A stretch of DNA of 64,000 bases from Aquanectria penicillioides (lineage: Eukaryota > Ascomycota > Sordariomycetes > Hypocreales > Nectriaceae). Under the pieces are notes generated by a model. The model saw nothing but the letters and a program-made list of their open reading frames with translations, was not told where the DNA came from and made no database searches. A program made the position numbers and the translations under genes. The stretch covers positions 5,270,001-5,334,000 of the forward strand of contig PYIU01000003.1 in NCBI GenBank assembly GCA_003415625.1. Direction: 5' to 3'. Of the stretch, positions 45,682-55,365 are shown piece after piece (position 1 is the stretch's first letter; each line of letters begins with the position of its first letter).

Positions 45682-46104
45682 GAAAAGAAGGGTTCGCAGT
45701 CATTGTCAAGTCGAACTGAGGATTCAACAGTGAAATAGGACTATGAGGGAGGATGCCACAAGGAAAGACATAGTGCTTGTGCTTGATGGCTATGGGACTG
45801 TGACATTGGTGACCACTTGGTGGTCATGTAGTCTAGGTTTCAGTAAGGAAAGCATAAACAAGGACAATCATTAGGATTGGTTTTATTTCATTTTTATTTT
45901 TATCATTGATACCCCACGCAGCTGCGCAACAGACAAATTGATTCAGTTGCAGATGGGGTGTGGCTTATTAGCGGCGACGCATCCACTCATACCCCGCGTC
46001 ACGTACAGGTCCAATACAACCCAACCCACCTATCACTTCACTCTCGGCGCAAAGGCAATTTCTCATCCTCAAGTGCAGTTCCCTCTCATCAAAGTACCTA
46101 AACA
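45682..46104. other. Intergenic upstream of the oxidoreductase
   Basis: No gene recognised. A frame starting MGCG at 45953 runs into the oxidoreductase start and was rejected (no Ser6, no conserved neighbours). Confidence 0.4.
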
Positions 46105-47015
46105 ATGGCTTCTCCGCGCCACGTACTACTTCTTGGGGGCAATGGCAAGATTAACCGAGCGCTAACGCAAATCTTGCTCAAGAAGTCGTGGTCTGTGACG
46201 AGCCTCATCCGCACGGAGGAGCAGGTCGAGGATCTGAAGAAGATTGGCGATGGGCTCCCAGGGAAGCTGTCAATCATAGTTAGGGATCTGGAAAAGGTTG
46301 ACAGCCAAGACAAGGCTGCCGGGATCATCCAACAAGTCAACCCGGACTCTGTGGTTTGGAGCGCCGGTGCGTGCCGTCACGGATAAGCATTGCAGGGATG
46401 ACCAGCTACTAATCAATACGCAGGTGCTGGAGCCACCGGTTCGCAGGATCGAGTAAGATTGCTTTGCAAACCACCCTCCTATGTTGAACTTGGAATCAGC
46501 TAATCAGGTCATAGGTATTCCGTATTGACCGCGACGCCGCAATCTATTTCATCAAGGCTTCGGTCGCAACGCCCACCATATCCCACTTTATGCTGGTCTC
46601 CTACCTGGGCGCCCGCCGAGCGAACGCACCGTGGTGGACCGAGGAAGACTGGGCTGGCTGGAACAAGGTCAACTCGACGTTCCTGGCTCGCTATTACGAG
46701 GCCAAGGTTGCTGCGGATGAGGCACTCATCACAGAGACCAGGAGCCGCCCAGGTATCTCTGCCGTGTCGGTCCGACCTGGGGGTTTGACGGACAAAGAGG
46801 CTGGGGGTGTTCTTATGGGCCAAACAAAGCAGGCTCGGGGAATGACCACTCGTACCACCACAGCTAATGTCATTGCGTTGCTTTTGGAGGCAGAGAACGT
46901 GAAGAGCCGGTGGCTGGATGTGTTGGATGGTGATGAAGATGCCGGGACTGCAGTAGAAAGATGTGTTCGAGAAGGCACTGAATGCGCTGAAGGTGAGCCC
47001 GTCTACTCAAAATGA
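46105..47015 (+). CDS. NAD(P)-binding Rossmann-fold oxidoreductase (SDR/NmrA-like)
   Basis: Three exons, 46105-46366, 46424-46452 (only 29 bp) and 46515-47015, all phase-consistent, give 263 aa. The start MASPRHVLLLGGNGKINRAL is a beta-strand plus glycine-rich NAD(P) loop (GGNGKI). Later SAGAGATGS and SFHF-like strand 5 segments and an active Tyr-less layout point to an atypical extended SDR or NAD(P)-binding-10 family member, as in fungal HIM1/YwnB-like proteins. SVRPGGLTDKEAGG is the typical post-catalytic segment. Probably cytosolic; substrate unknown. It sits between MGC genes 2 and 3 on the same strand, so it may be a cluster partner or simply inserted. Confidence 0.82.
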
Positions 47016-47305
47016 GCCACAAGTTAGAAGAGAATAGACTACCAGTTCTGCAGTTAGTAACATCAAGTGATTCTAACAAACAAGACACTATAAACAACCT
47101 CTAGTAGCAGGCTCATATTGTGAATTGAGGTGTTGTTGACTAGGCCTCAATCAAACTCCACCGTATCCTATATAAAACCAAGAGCGCCTTGCTTTCCTGA
47201 GCCTGGTCGGGTTATATTTCCTGAAAGTGATTTTGTACCGGAATTGACTTCTGCCGTTGAAAATAAAACTTCTTTTGACAACCCATTCCCGCAGGCATCA
47301 CCAAG
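47016..47305 (+). promoter_or_regulatory. Promoter of MGC gene 3 with TATA box
   Basis: TATATAAAA at 47169-47177 stands 129 bp upstream of the ATG at 47306, in a sensible position for a core promoter with a short 5' UTR. Confidence 0.55.
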
Positions 47306-47560
47306 ATGGGCTGTTGTTGGTCTAAGCCAGTAGAAGAACCTCGCCGTAGCCATAAAAAGATCACTAAGAAGGAAAACAGAAGTCATAGACAGTATGTAAA
47401 CAAGAATGTTCCTGATTGTGGTCCTTAACTCCGTTCCTGACAACGGTACAGTTCAAGTCGCCTTTCAGATTCCGAAGGATCACACCGTCCTGGTAGAATG
47501 ATCGAACTTGAATCCATGCCCCTGGATCAATACCGAGCAGTCTATCGAGGATGGAGCTAA
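47306..47560 (+). CDS. MGC protein 3: 64 aa
   Basis: Two exons, 47306-47391 and 47452-47560, joined by a 60 bp phase-2 intron (GTATGT donor, CTGAC branch, TACAG acceptor). The product starts MGCCWSKPVEEPRRSHKK, with Gly2/Ser6 for myristoylation and Cys3/Cys4 for palmitoylation. A basic segment follows (KKITKKENRSHRH), then a Ser/acidic C-terminal part encoded by exon 2 (LSDSEGSHRP to YRGWS). Unspliced, the frame would end after 40 residues. The spliced version is preferred because all three splice signals are good and the phase equals that of MGC genes 1 and 4. No known domain. Confidence 0.62.
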
Positions 47561-48645
47561 GGGCTGGCTATGAGATACGGGAGGCTAGTTAGTTATCGGT
47601 GAAGATCAACTACCGACTAGCGCATATTCACATTAAATTCGAGGAGAAAGGTCGTGTGGTTGCATTCTGTCAGTTATATTTAAACTCCCTTTTTCACTGT
47701 ACATTTTACACTATGTTATAGTGAATCGCTATTTGAGCAAACCTCTGAATCGGTACCATAAGTTGGAATACTTCAAGTGTCTCAGTGCTGAACTAATTAA
47801 TGAAATACATCTCTGGAACACAGGTCCTCATGCCTTCGTTGCTACTTCATCTGACACACCCTTTCCACGTATAATCGGATTTGGCACTTCACTTCACTAT
47901 CACCCCGGGGTGTCCATTCTCTAAACCGGAACCGATACCTGGCATGAGTCGTAGTGGCTTTAGGCGCAGCTCTATGTGTAGCCATCACTTCAATCTTAGA
48001 GTCAATCCTTTTCCTAAAAGACTATCTTTCAAGATGTTATGTTCTAACATGGCCATACAAGATCGCCAGAATATGGCATCATGCCAATTGTGCCTCAGAT
48101 CAGCACCACTCAGGACATAGCGAGGGAAGGGCACATTCTTCTACACATCGAGACAAGGAGAGAAGACATCATTGGTAGAAACCATTAATTTCCGCGAGTC
48201 AATCTATCAAGCCTCCTAATGTAGCTTTATTCTTGCTAGAAGAAAGAAAATTGACCACATGATTACTTGCTGCAGGCGCTTTATGAATCGAGTCTGTGGA
48301 TGTATGCCTGAACGATGAAGCAAACGACTGAACTTATCTAATCCCTGTGTTTGCCTCGCTCAATAAGCCCCAACAATGGTTTGGTTGGTTCGGTCCACCA
48401 ATGGCATGTGCTCAACTCCTATGATGAACGACCAGAAAGTCTTGTTTGACCGTAGCACCGAATTCCAAATAAGCCACTCAATCAACAATTGAATCGGAAC
48501 AATCGTCTCAAACAATATCATCGCTTGTGTGCAATATAAAAGGCAACCAGTTCATTTTTGAGAAGATAAAAACAATTAGAATACCAACGCAAATTCTCTC
48601 ATCATTCCTTTTCCTTGAAGAAGCCCCTGGTGATTCTCAAACCAC
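47561..48645. promoter_or_regulatory. Intergenic and promoter of MGC gene 4
   Basis: About 1.1 kb without a supportable gene. TATAAAAGG at 48535-48543 stands 103 bp upstream of the next ATG. I looked for a decayed extra MGC copy and found none. Confidence 0.5.
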
Positions 48646-49119
48646 ATGGGTTGCTGCAAGTCTACTCCCCGCGACCCGGGTCAACAAGAAAACGGCTTCC
48701 AGGACATGGGGCCGCGACCTCATAACCTATCAGCTCCACCGTAAGCAAGATCCCTTTCATTAAGTTTACATGGGTGGTTCTGGCTAACTGCTTGAAGCAG
48801 GCCATACGGCAAACCTATTCGCCGTGTGCCTGTGCCTAGTCATGGGTCAGCCGTTACCATGCCTTTGAATGCCGGACCTAGAATCGCAACTTGTCCTCCG
48901 ATCGTTTCAGATCAGGCTGAAAGCGTGAAAGACGCTGCTCCGATTGCAGGAACATATGTTCAATGCCAAATTGAACACACGGATGTGCTGCCTACAGACC
49001 ACGGTGGGCCTGCAACGGTCAATGGAGAAGATGTTAGGGTGACATCAACACGGAAGGGCCATCCAGGGTCAAGCTCCAGCTCGAGACCAACATCCAGCTC
49101 AAGCAACAGTAACAGCTGA
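48646..49119 (+). CDS. MGC protein 4: 137 aa
   Basis: Two exons, 48646-48740 and 48801-49119, joined by a 60 bp phase-2 intron (GTAAGC donor, GCTAACTG branch). The protein starts MGCCKSTPRDPGQQENG. Gly2 and Ser6 fit N-myristoylation; Cys3 and Cys4 are likely palmitoylated. The body is Pro/Gly-rich and disordered with a central segment (DAAPIAGTYVQCQIEH), and the last 20 residues are nearly all Ser with some Pro, Arg and Asn. There is no known domain. The head motif, size class, intron phase and position make it the fourth member of the cluster, although the tail has no visible similarity to the others. Confidence 0.65.
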
Positions 49120-51022
49120 GGGGGAAACTAAGAAATGGCATAATCTCTGTTTGCTCTAGAGGGTCGATCGTCTAAGATGGACGTCGTAACACGTGTAGTT
49201 TAAGTCCGCAGAGAACAGCAAGTACGAGGTTTGACAACATGCAAAATAATCCTGACAGCGTTTCCAAAGGCACAGTCGTGCAGAGGAGAGTGCCACTTCC
49301 CAGCCAAATCAAAACTATTCAACATGGATATTTGTACTTGGCAGCTGCGAGTCTGAAACTCAAAGCGATCCTACGATACTGCGCACTCTAATAATAAATC
49401 TTCCGAGAGTCGATCCCTGCAGGCGGATGGAACCCATGTGAGAAGAGATCCTCGTCAACGAGACCATTGTCCGATTCACTCTCAAAACAAGCGAAATAGC
49501 TTTAAAGGAAGGTACGTAGTAGAATCTTCACATAGCACGGCAATCGGCGATTGAAGATTTTGTTTTCTCTCGTCTCTTTTTCCATGTCAGGTGGGGGTGA
49601 GGGTCGAACCGTTGCCGAGGTGGGAAACGGCGGCTCATGAGAAAAATAAAACATACGATAAACTTGCTCAAATGCCAAGACCACGATATGCTGCGGAATT
49701 TCGGTACATGTGTGGTGCAGTGCTCGAGGCTCAGGTGGTCGGTGGCTTCCTTTTTTTTCCTTCTCTCTGCTTGTTTACTTTAGCGTGCGATATGCGCGGT
49801 GCTCTTGGCATTGAACAAGCTCTCTCGTCTCAATGCAGGGCTTGTCAGAGCTTTAAATCAATGCGGCTGCAGAAGGTTTTCTTTCTTATATCCAGCCAGG
49901 TTCAGTTGGTCTGTAAGCCACCGGGGAGCATCATGATAGTGTAAAGTATATTCAGCCTCTGCGGCACTTCCTCCTGTGGAAGATGTTTCTCTGACGCATT
50001 CGAAAACTACAAACATGGTCTTGCTGGGCCTCTTCGTGGTAATGGCACGATAGTTTGGTGGTCACGGCGTGATGGAGTGGCAGCTGAAAAGAGATCCAGT
50101 CCCATACTCCCATTCCCCAAGCAGTCAACACAGATCAACAGACGACTTTGGCCCAAAAAGGCTAACTGTGACGGGAATTGGCATTTCGATCTAGCTTATC
50201 GGTCCACCAAGGCAATGAATTAGTTGAGCCGGGAAGCACGAGGGGGCTGCGACTTGCAAAGTCGCTCCAGCAAGCTCCTTGGCCGAGCTTCACTAACACA
50301 AGCCTGACCAAGGCCTGGTGCAACAACCCCACGCGGACCTGGTGACGATGCAGTGCCAATTACACTCCATAGGCAAGGCTTGGAGCGGAATGGAGCCAAT
50401 CATGGCGAGCGGTGGTCTGGATGCCCAAGCCCGAGGGCGAGGTTCATTCAGCAGGGCGGCCAGGGTCCCAGCAGAATCGCTGGGCAGCCCATACAAAACT
50501 TGCTCAAACCGGCGCAAGTTGAGCCACAGCAACCGCAACGACGACGATAACGGCCGCAAACACTGGCGAGCTTGCGCCCATTTTCCACCATTGTCTCTCC
50601 ACTGAGATCCACGGTTCGTCGGTGGCAGACAGGGATCAATGAATACGGGTCATGTCGGCGTCGCAAGTTTGAGGTGCCTGTCCTGGGCTGCACCAAAGCT
50701 TCAGCGTGCGCGGGTCCTGCGCCATGCGGGTGGCCAACACGGTATGCAGTGCTCCTTCGAGATAGAAATACTCGAAGCTCTCGCCTCTCGGATCTGCACT
50801 TGTGCTCTTTCCTCTCTGTCTGCCTACCAGATTTTGTGGAGCTCACCGGGTGTCCGCGGTCCCAAGTGAATAAGTCTCACTTCTTAAGGCTCTGTGGTGT
50901 GTTGTTACATTCACATTCACATTCACATTCAACATCCAGCATCCTTTTACTCCCATTCAACAATCAACAGTCGAATAACAACAACAACAACAACAACAAC
51001 ACCACCAAATTAAACCATAAAG
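49120..51022. other. Intergenic, upstream region of the copper transporter
   Basis: No gene recognised over 1.9 kb. Near the 3' end are four tandem ACATTC hexamers (50907-50930) and an AAC microsatellite (about 50977-51003), probably in the 5' UTR of the Ctr gene. Confidence 0.5.
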
Positions 51023-51715
51023 ATGCAAATGTCCGGTGCCACGGCCACGGCCACCATGGCCATGGGTGCGTCCACAACAATGGACATGGCCTCATCCACC
51101 TCTACCGAATCCTCCATGAGCATGGGCGGCTCCTGCAAGATTTCTGTCGGTTCCAATACCATCTCCTAATGACCCAAAAAAATGCTAACTGCTCCTCCTT
51201 CATTACAGATGCTTTGGAACTGGTACACTGTCGATACCTGCTTCATCGCCAGCTCCTGGCATGTCACCTCCAAGGGCATGTTCGCCGGTTCCTGCATCGG
51301 TGTTATTCTTCTCGTCATGTCCCTGGAGTTCCTCCGCCGCTCCGTCAAAGAGTACGACAACTACCTCATTCGCCAACATCTCGCCAAGTTCGAGGCCTCT
51401 CCTGCTGCTGTTTCTGGCGGCATCAACAGAGCTGGCTCTGACAGCAGCAAGGCTGGCGACAATGCCCCGGCGTGCGCCGTCGTCGCCCCTCCATTCCGCC
51501 CCAACATCCTACAGCAAGCCGTCCGCGCGTTTCTTCACATGGTTCAATTTGCCGTGGCCTACTTTGTGATGCTTCTCGCCATGTACTACAACGGATACAT
51601 CATCATTTGCATCTTCATTGGTGCCTACCTTGGAGCCTTTGTGTTCCAGTGGGAGACATTGTCCGGGGGCCAGAAAACGAGTGCTTCTCGTGAAGCGACC
51701 GTTTGCTGCGGTTAA
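51023..51715 (+). CDS. Ctr-family copper transporter
   Basis: Two exons, 51023-51145 and 51209-51715, give 209 aa. The extracellular N-terminus is Met-rich (MQMSG, TMAMG, TMDMAS, SMSMGG), as needed to capture Cu(I). [23 protein letters not shown] precedes TM1. TM1 (GMFAGSCIGVILLVMSLEFL) is followed by a cytosolic loop. TM2 contains the usual MxxxM-type segment (MVQFAVAYFVMLLAMYYNGY) and TM3 the GxxxG packing motif (GAYLGAFVF). The protein ends with a Cys pair (TVCCG), a typical Cu(I)-handing tail. It forms trimers in the plasma or vacuolar membrane. The intron donor GTCGGT is non-consensus, but the frame and the branch site (GCTAAC) support the junction, which lies just before the conserved LWNW. 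Confidence 0.93.
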
Positions 51716-52612
51716 GCATGTGCATCTATTGCACTATGAGGGATGTGGATGGATGGTTAGCCATTAATGCGCAACGGGTTTGTTGGTCCGATATGTCTAA
51801 ATTGAAACAGCCGAATGATCACTCGTCCTGGAAATTCGCGAAAAAGGATGTTATTAGTCTTCCAAACCTACCGGGCGGTCACTGTCACAATCAGCGGGTC
51901 GCACAAGTTGAGTTTGGTCAAAGTTGGCGAAGCAGAGGGACATGAGTAACTGGTGACGGCATTTATTAGTCGTCACACTAAGGTTGCCCTGTCGTTTTAA
52001 ATCTCAACGGGCTCTGTTACAGTTATAGTCATGTGCCTTGTTAGTACCTAATAATTAGATACCCTTTCTACCCGCTCCTTTTCATGTTATTTATAGGCAC
52101 TGTGCTGTGTTTGAGCAAAATCGTGGAATTGATCTCATGTAATTGAATTGATCTCATGGGTGGATTATTTGCATTGATGCCCTGCGACAAGCTCAGCAAG
52201 CTAAGATCAAGCTCATACAAAATTCGTATTCTTATAGTTATTTGGCATGATTGCATCTTTATCAGCGAAGGGGCCGGTCTAGGGTAGCCCAAGGTGGGAT
52301 GATTTTTTAAATGGGATGGGTGGATGGATGGATCCCCACTGCAATTGGGCAGATGGGCGGTACCTGAAGCAGGAGCCAAGTCCCGGCAGCCGCTGCGGGC
52401 TGACAAATGGGCCACGATGTACCTGTAACTACGAGAGTCTTGGCCTGGCTTGTAGATCATCTAGGCATGGGGTAGGGAGCCTCCCTCCCCGGCTCTACAA
52501 CCTGCAACCCGCGCGACGTTCGACATTCAACCTTCAAACTGCTCGACAATTCGGACCAGCCAATCGACCCCCAGACGACACCTTCTCGAACCCCAAAGGG
52601 CGTGTTGCCGCC
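51716..52612. other. Intergenic, Ctr 3' flank and regulator promoter
   Basis: Carries a near-repeat of AATTGATCTCATG at about 52127 and 52148 and a GGAT tandem at 52315-52334. No gene seen. The regulator's frame stays open to 52316, but that extension has no supported ATG. Confidence 0.45.
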
Positions 52613-54481
52613 ATGTTCCGCCACCTTATGTCCGCCAAGGTGCGCTCCAACGCCGGCTGTTGGACGTGCCGCCTGCGTCGCAAGAAATGCGACGAGAAGC
52701 GCCCCATCTGCGACGGCTGCGGTGCCCTCGAAATCACCTGCCACTACAACGACGAGAAGCCGGATTGGATGGACGGCGGGCCCAAGCAGAAGGCCATGGC
52801 TGAGAAGATCAAGGCACAGGTCAAGAAGCAGGCGTCCCAGCGCCGCGATCGCAAGTACATGGAGATGCTCGAGGCTGGCACCCGCAATGTCAACCTTGCT
52901 GGAGAAGACGGCTCCCCCGACGGCAAAATGGACCACAAAGCCTCCCGCAACGACCTCTCTGATTCCATAATATCCGGCTCTGAAACCGACCCGGCCTCCA
53001 GTCACGATCCTGGGTCGACCCCCGCCTCCAGCAACACAAGCGGCGCCTCGCCACCGGAAGCTCCATGGCATAGCCAATTTCTCGTCCAGCCCGAGGACCT
53101 TACCAATGGCACGGGAGTCAACACCGAGGTTCATTTCATCATGATCTACCTGGACTACGTTTTCCCCCACCTCTTCCCCTTCTACCGGCCTCCTATGCTC
53201 GCTGGTGGCCGTGGTTGGGTGCTCGATGTCCTACAGAGCAACAAGTCCGTTTGGCATACTGCCATCTCTCTCGCCTCTTACTTTTTCAGCATCGTCTTGG
53301 CCAACGGCGAAAAGGAGCATGAGGAATGCACTAACCGTATGGTGCACCAGCTGCAGAGCCAGCTGGAGATGGGCTTGCGCGAGCTTCAACGTGAAATGAG
53401 CGCCATAAACGCTGCTGGGTCTCTCGCCGGCCCCAAGGAAAGACTTCAAGTCCTCCAGGCTATCCTCCAGATGCTCATATTCGAAGTCTCAACCAGCAAC
53501 AAGGAGCACTGGCGGATGCATCTGGATGCTGCCATTGCCATGTTCCTCCAGATCGTTCCCAGCCCCGAGAGGTGGACAGATGTCTTGCACAGTCTCTACA
53601 GCCTGAAATGGCCGCCGCCAAGCATGGGAATCCGCCGACCATTCAGCACAAACCAGGCCGCTCTTCGTTTCTTCACGGCAAATATTCTCTACGTCGATGT
53701 GATGTCCAGTATCACTTTGGAGCAGGCCCCTCGCCTGCAAAAATACCAGGCCCCAGTTATTCCCGGATGCCAACTCCTTAGCAACCGACCCTGCCCTCAA
53801 TCTGCCGGTCCCCTCTTCATGGAGGAATTTACTGGACTGCAGAATTGGATTGTTCAAATTATTGGTGACATTGCTGCGCTGGACGCTTGGAAGAAGGAAC
53901 AAAAACGAAATGGCTCATTATCGACCACTGAGCTAGTCCAGCGTGGAAAGGTGATGGATGATGCCATCAGAGCAGGGCTTGAAGTGATGGAAAGCCAGGC
54001 CGCCCAAGAAATGTCCACAACCACATCAAATCCCGTTCACGCCATGCTCGGCGACCACCTCCAGTCGACGCATCAACCGGGCCTAACTGATCAGTCGCCC
54101 CCCTTGCTGGTCAACAACATCATTTGGCTCCAAGCGGCACAAACCTACCTTTACGTCGTCATCTCCGGTTGGCAGCCTTCATGCCCCGAAATTCGCACTT
54201 CCGTTTCCCGAATGACCACGCTCCTTACCCAACTTCCCCAGGACACAGGCCTGAGGACCTTGGTCTGGCCGTTCTGCATCGCCGGTTGCCTGTCGCCGCC
54301 AGAAGAAGAGTACAAGTATCGAAGCATGGTGCAGCGAATGGGGTCGGTGAGCGTGTTCGGAACGGTCAAAGCAGCCATGGAAATCATGGAAGCGGTTTGG
54401 GCCCAAAGACACCAGATTGACGAGAGCTGGGATGTGGCCAAGTGCATGCGGATTTTGGGACACGGAGTTTTGCTGATTTGA
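52613..54481 (+). CDS. Zn2Cys6 transcription factor with Fungal_trans_2-like domain
   Basis: An intronless 622 aa nuclear regulator. The binuclear zinc cluster is near the N-terminus: CWTCRLRRKKCDEKRPICDG with the remaining cysteines in CGALEITC, spacing C-x2-C-x6-C-x6-C-x2-C-x6-C. A basic, helical linker (KQKAMAEKIKAQVKKQ) follows and probably forms the dimerising coiled coil. A Ser/Thr/Pro-rich acidic region comes next. From about residue 165 (FIMIYLDYVFPHLFPFYRP) the protein matches the fungal-specific transcription factor domain of the Fungal_trans_2 type. The ATG at 52613 is the first that places the zinc cluster at the usual distance. Targets are unknown. Confidence 0.92.
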   Translation: MFRHLMSAKVRSNAGCWTCRLRRKKCDEKRPICDGCGALEITCHYNDEKPDWMDGGPKQKAMAEKIKAQVKKQASQRRDRKYMEMLEAGTRNVNLAGEDGSPDGKMDHKASRNDLSDSIISGSETDPASSHDPGSTPASSNTSGASPPEAPWHSQFLVQPEDLTNGTGVNTEVHFIMIYLDYVFPHLFPFYRPPMLAGGRGWVLDVLQSNKSVWHTAISLASYFFSIVLANGEKEHEECTNRMVHQLQSQLEMGLRELQREMSAINAAGSLAGPKERLQVLQAILQMLIFEVSTSNKEHWRMHLDAAIAMFLQIVPSPERWTDVLHSLYSLKWPPPSMGIRRPFSTNQAALRFFTANILYVDVMSSITLEQAPRLQKYQAPVIPGCQLLSNRPCPQSAGPLFMEEFTGLQNWIVQIIGDIAALDAWKKEQKRNGSLSTTELVQRGKVMDDAIRAGLEVMESQAAQEMSTTTSNPVHAMLGDHLQSTHQPGLTDQSPPLLVNNIIWLQAAQTYLYVVISGWQPSCPEIRTSVSRMTTLLTQLPQDTGLRTLVWPFCIAGCLSPPEEEYKYRSMVQRMGSVSVFGTVKAAMEIMEAVWAQRHQIDESWDVAKCMRILGHGVLLI

Positions 54482-54915
54482 TACCCTGGGACGGACTTAT
54501 CACCTTTAAATTGGAGAAGGGATTCAAGGAACGGTGGCTGGTGGGATATTGACTTGGGCGTAGTTATGAGACACGGTTTGGTTGGATGTCGTGAGCTTGG
54601 TAGCTACGGCGGCGTAACGAATGAAATGGGCATCGAACTGATGATTTGAGAAAGTTCGAAAATTGCCTTTTTTTTTTTTCCAACGGAACAATGAAACTCG
54701 AGATTTTTTTTTTATAAAACCAAAACTCCTTGTTTATTTTTTTCTTCTCGTTTTCTTGTTTTCTATAACGGAAATCGATCTAACCAGTAGACATTACCCT
54801 TGGTCGTGAAACCAAGCCCAAACCCAGAACCAAGGAACCACTGCGAGCAATCTTCGCGATTCATTACATGACCAAGCTAACCATACCGTTCAGTTGTTTC
54901 ATCTTCGAACATTAT
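54482..54915. other. Convergent intergenic region
   Basis: 3' flanks of the zinc-cluster gene and of the minus-strand ORF that follows. Has T10-T11 tracts near 54670 and 54705. No gene seen. Confidence 0.45.
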
Positions 54916-55335
54916 TTAACCCATCCTTCGTGAACCAGATCCACCAAATAAAGTCTGTCTTTTTTCCAAAAGTTCGAGATCCCACCACCCCTCGATACGT
55001 TGCATGATCGTCCTCCGCTTGGACCGGACCCGCTCGAGGAGAGGGCTTCGTGGGCCATCCGAGGAGGCAGGCGAGGGCGGAGGAAGATGCTGCGGAGGTA
55101 TCGGTGGCAGAGGTGGCATATCGTCAATGGGCCTCGGCGTGTCCTTCACGCGGGCCTTCTTTTCATGAACAGGCGCCGTGGTGGGCGGCGGGGGGAACCA
55201 CGGCTGACGGGTGCTCTCCGAGTCGGAAGAGTCGCTGTCGAACCGCTTCTCCTGGTGCGCCATGGCCATCGTCCCCAGGCTCCGGCTCCGGCTCCGAATC
55301 ATCATCGGCCCCGGCGCCGGAGCAGAGCGGGCCAT
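54916..55335 (-). CDS. Unrecognised 139 aa Pro/Ser-rich ORF, in frame after the MARVEL gene
   Basis: I do not recognise this protein. The start MARSAPAPG leads into an Arg-Ser segment, a DSDSSDSEST acidic stretch, a polyproline region (WFPPPPTTAP, PPLPPIPPQHLPPPSP) and a structured-looking end (RTIMQRIEGWWDLELLEKRQTLFGG). Its ATG lies 30 bp after the TGA of the MARVEL gene on the same strand and in exactly the same frame, with no stop between. It could be a separate overlapping gene, a second cistron on one mRNA, or the C-terminal tail of a longer MARVEL protein reached by readthrough or by a sequence error at the TGA. The amino acid make-up suggests a cytosolic tail or adaptor. Confidence 0.45.
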   Translation of the reverse strand: MARSAPAPGPMMIRSRSRSLGTMAMAHQEKRFDSDSSDSESTRQPWFPPPPTTAPVHEKKARVKDTPRPIDDMPPLPPIPPQHLPPPSPASSDGPRSPLLERVRSKRRTIMQRIEGWWDLELLEKRQTLFGGSGSRRMG

Positions 55336-55365
55336 CGTCCCCGCTGCGACTCCACGGCCGTACCC

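Noticed and set aside
45938..46165. Frame containing an MGC start (MGCGLLAATH) inside the cluster
   Set aside because: No Ser at position 6, overlaps the oxidoreductase start, and its body is that gene read in another frame.
49600..49650. Sequence resembling a tRNA T-arm (GGGTCGAACC)
   Set aside because: No acceptor stem, D-arm or anticodon arm could be paired around it.
50448..50846. Minus-strand MGCP start within a frame upstream of the copper transporter
   Set aside because: Lacks Ser6, ends after a few residues, isolated from the cluster; also a similar MGCPLT start antisense to the ZIP 3' flank at about 42212. Both fit chance.
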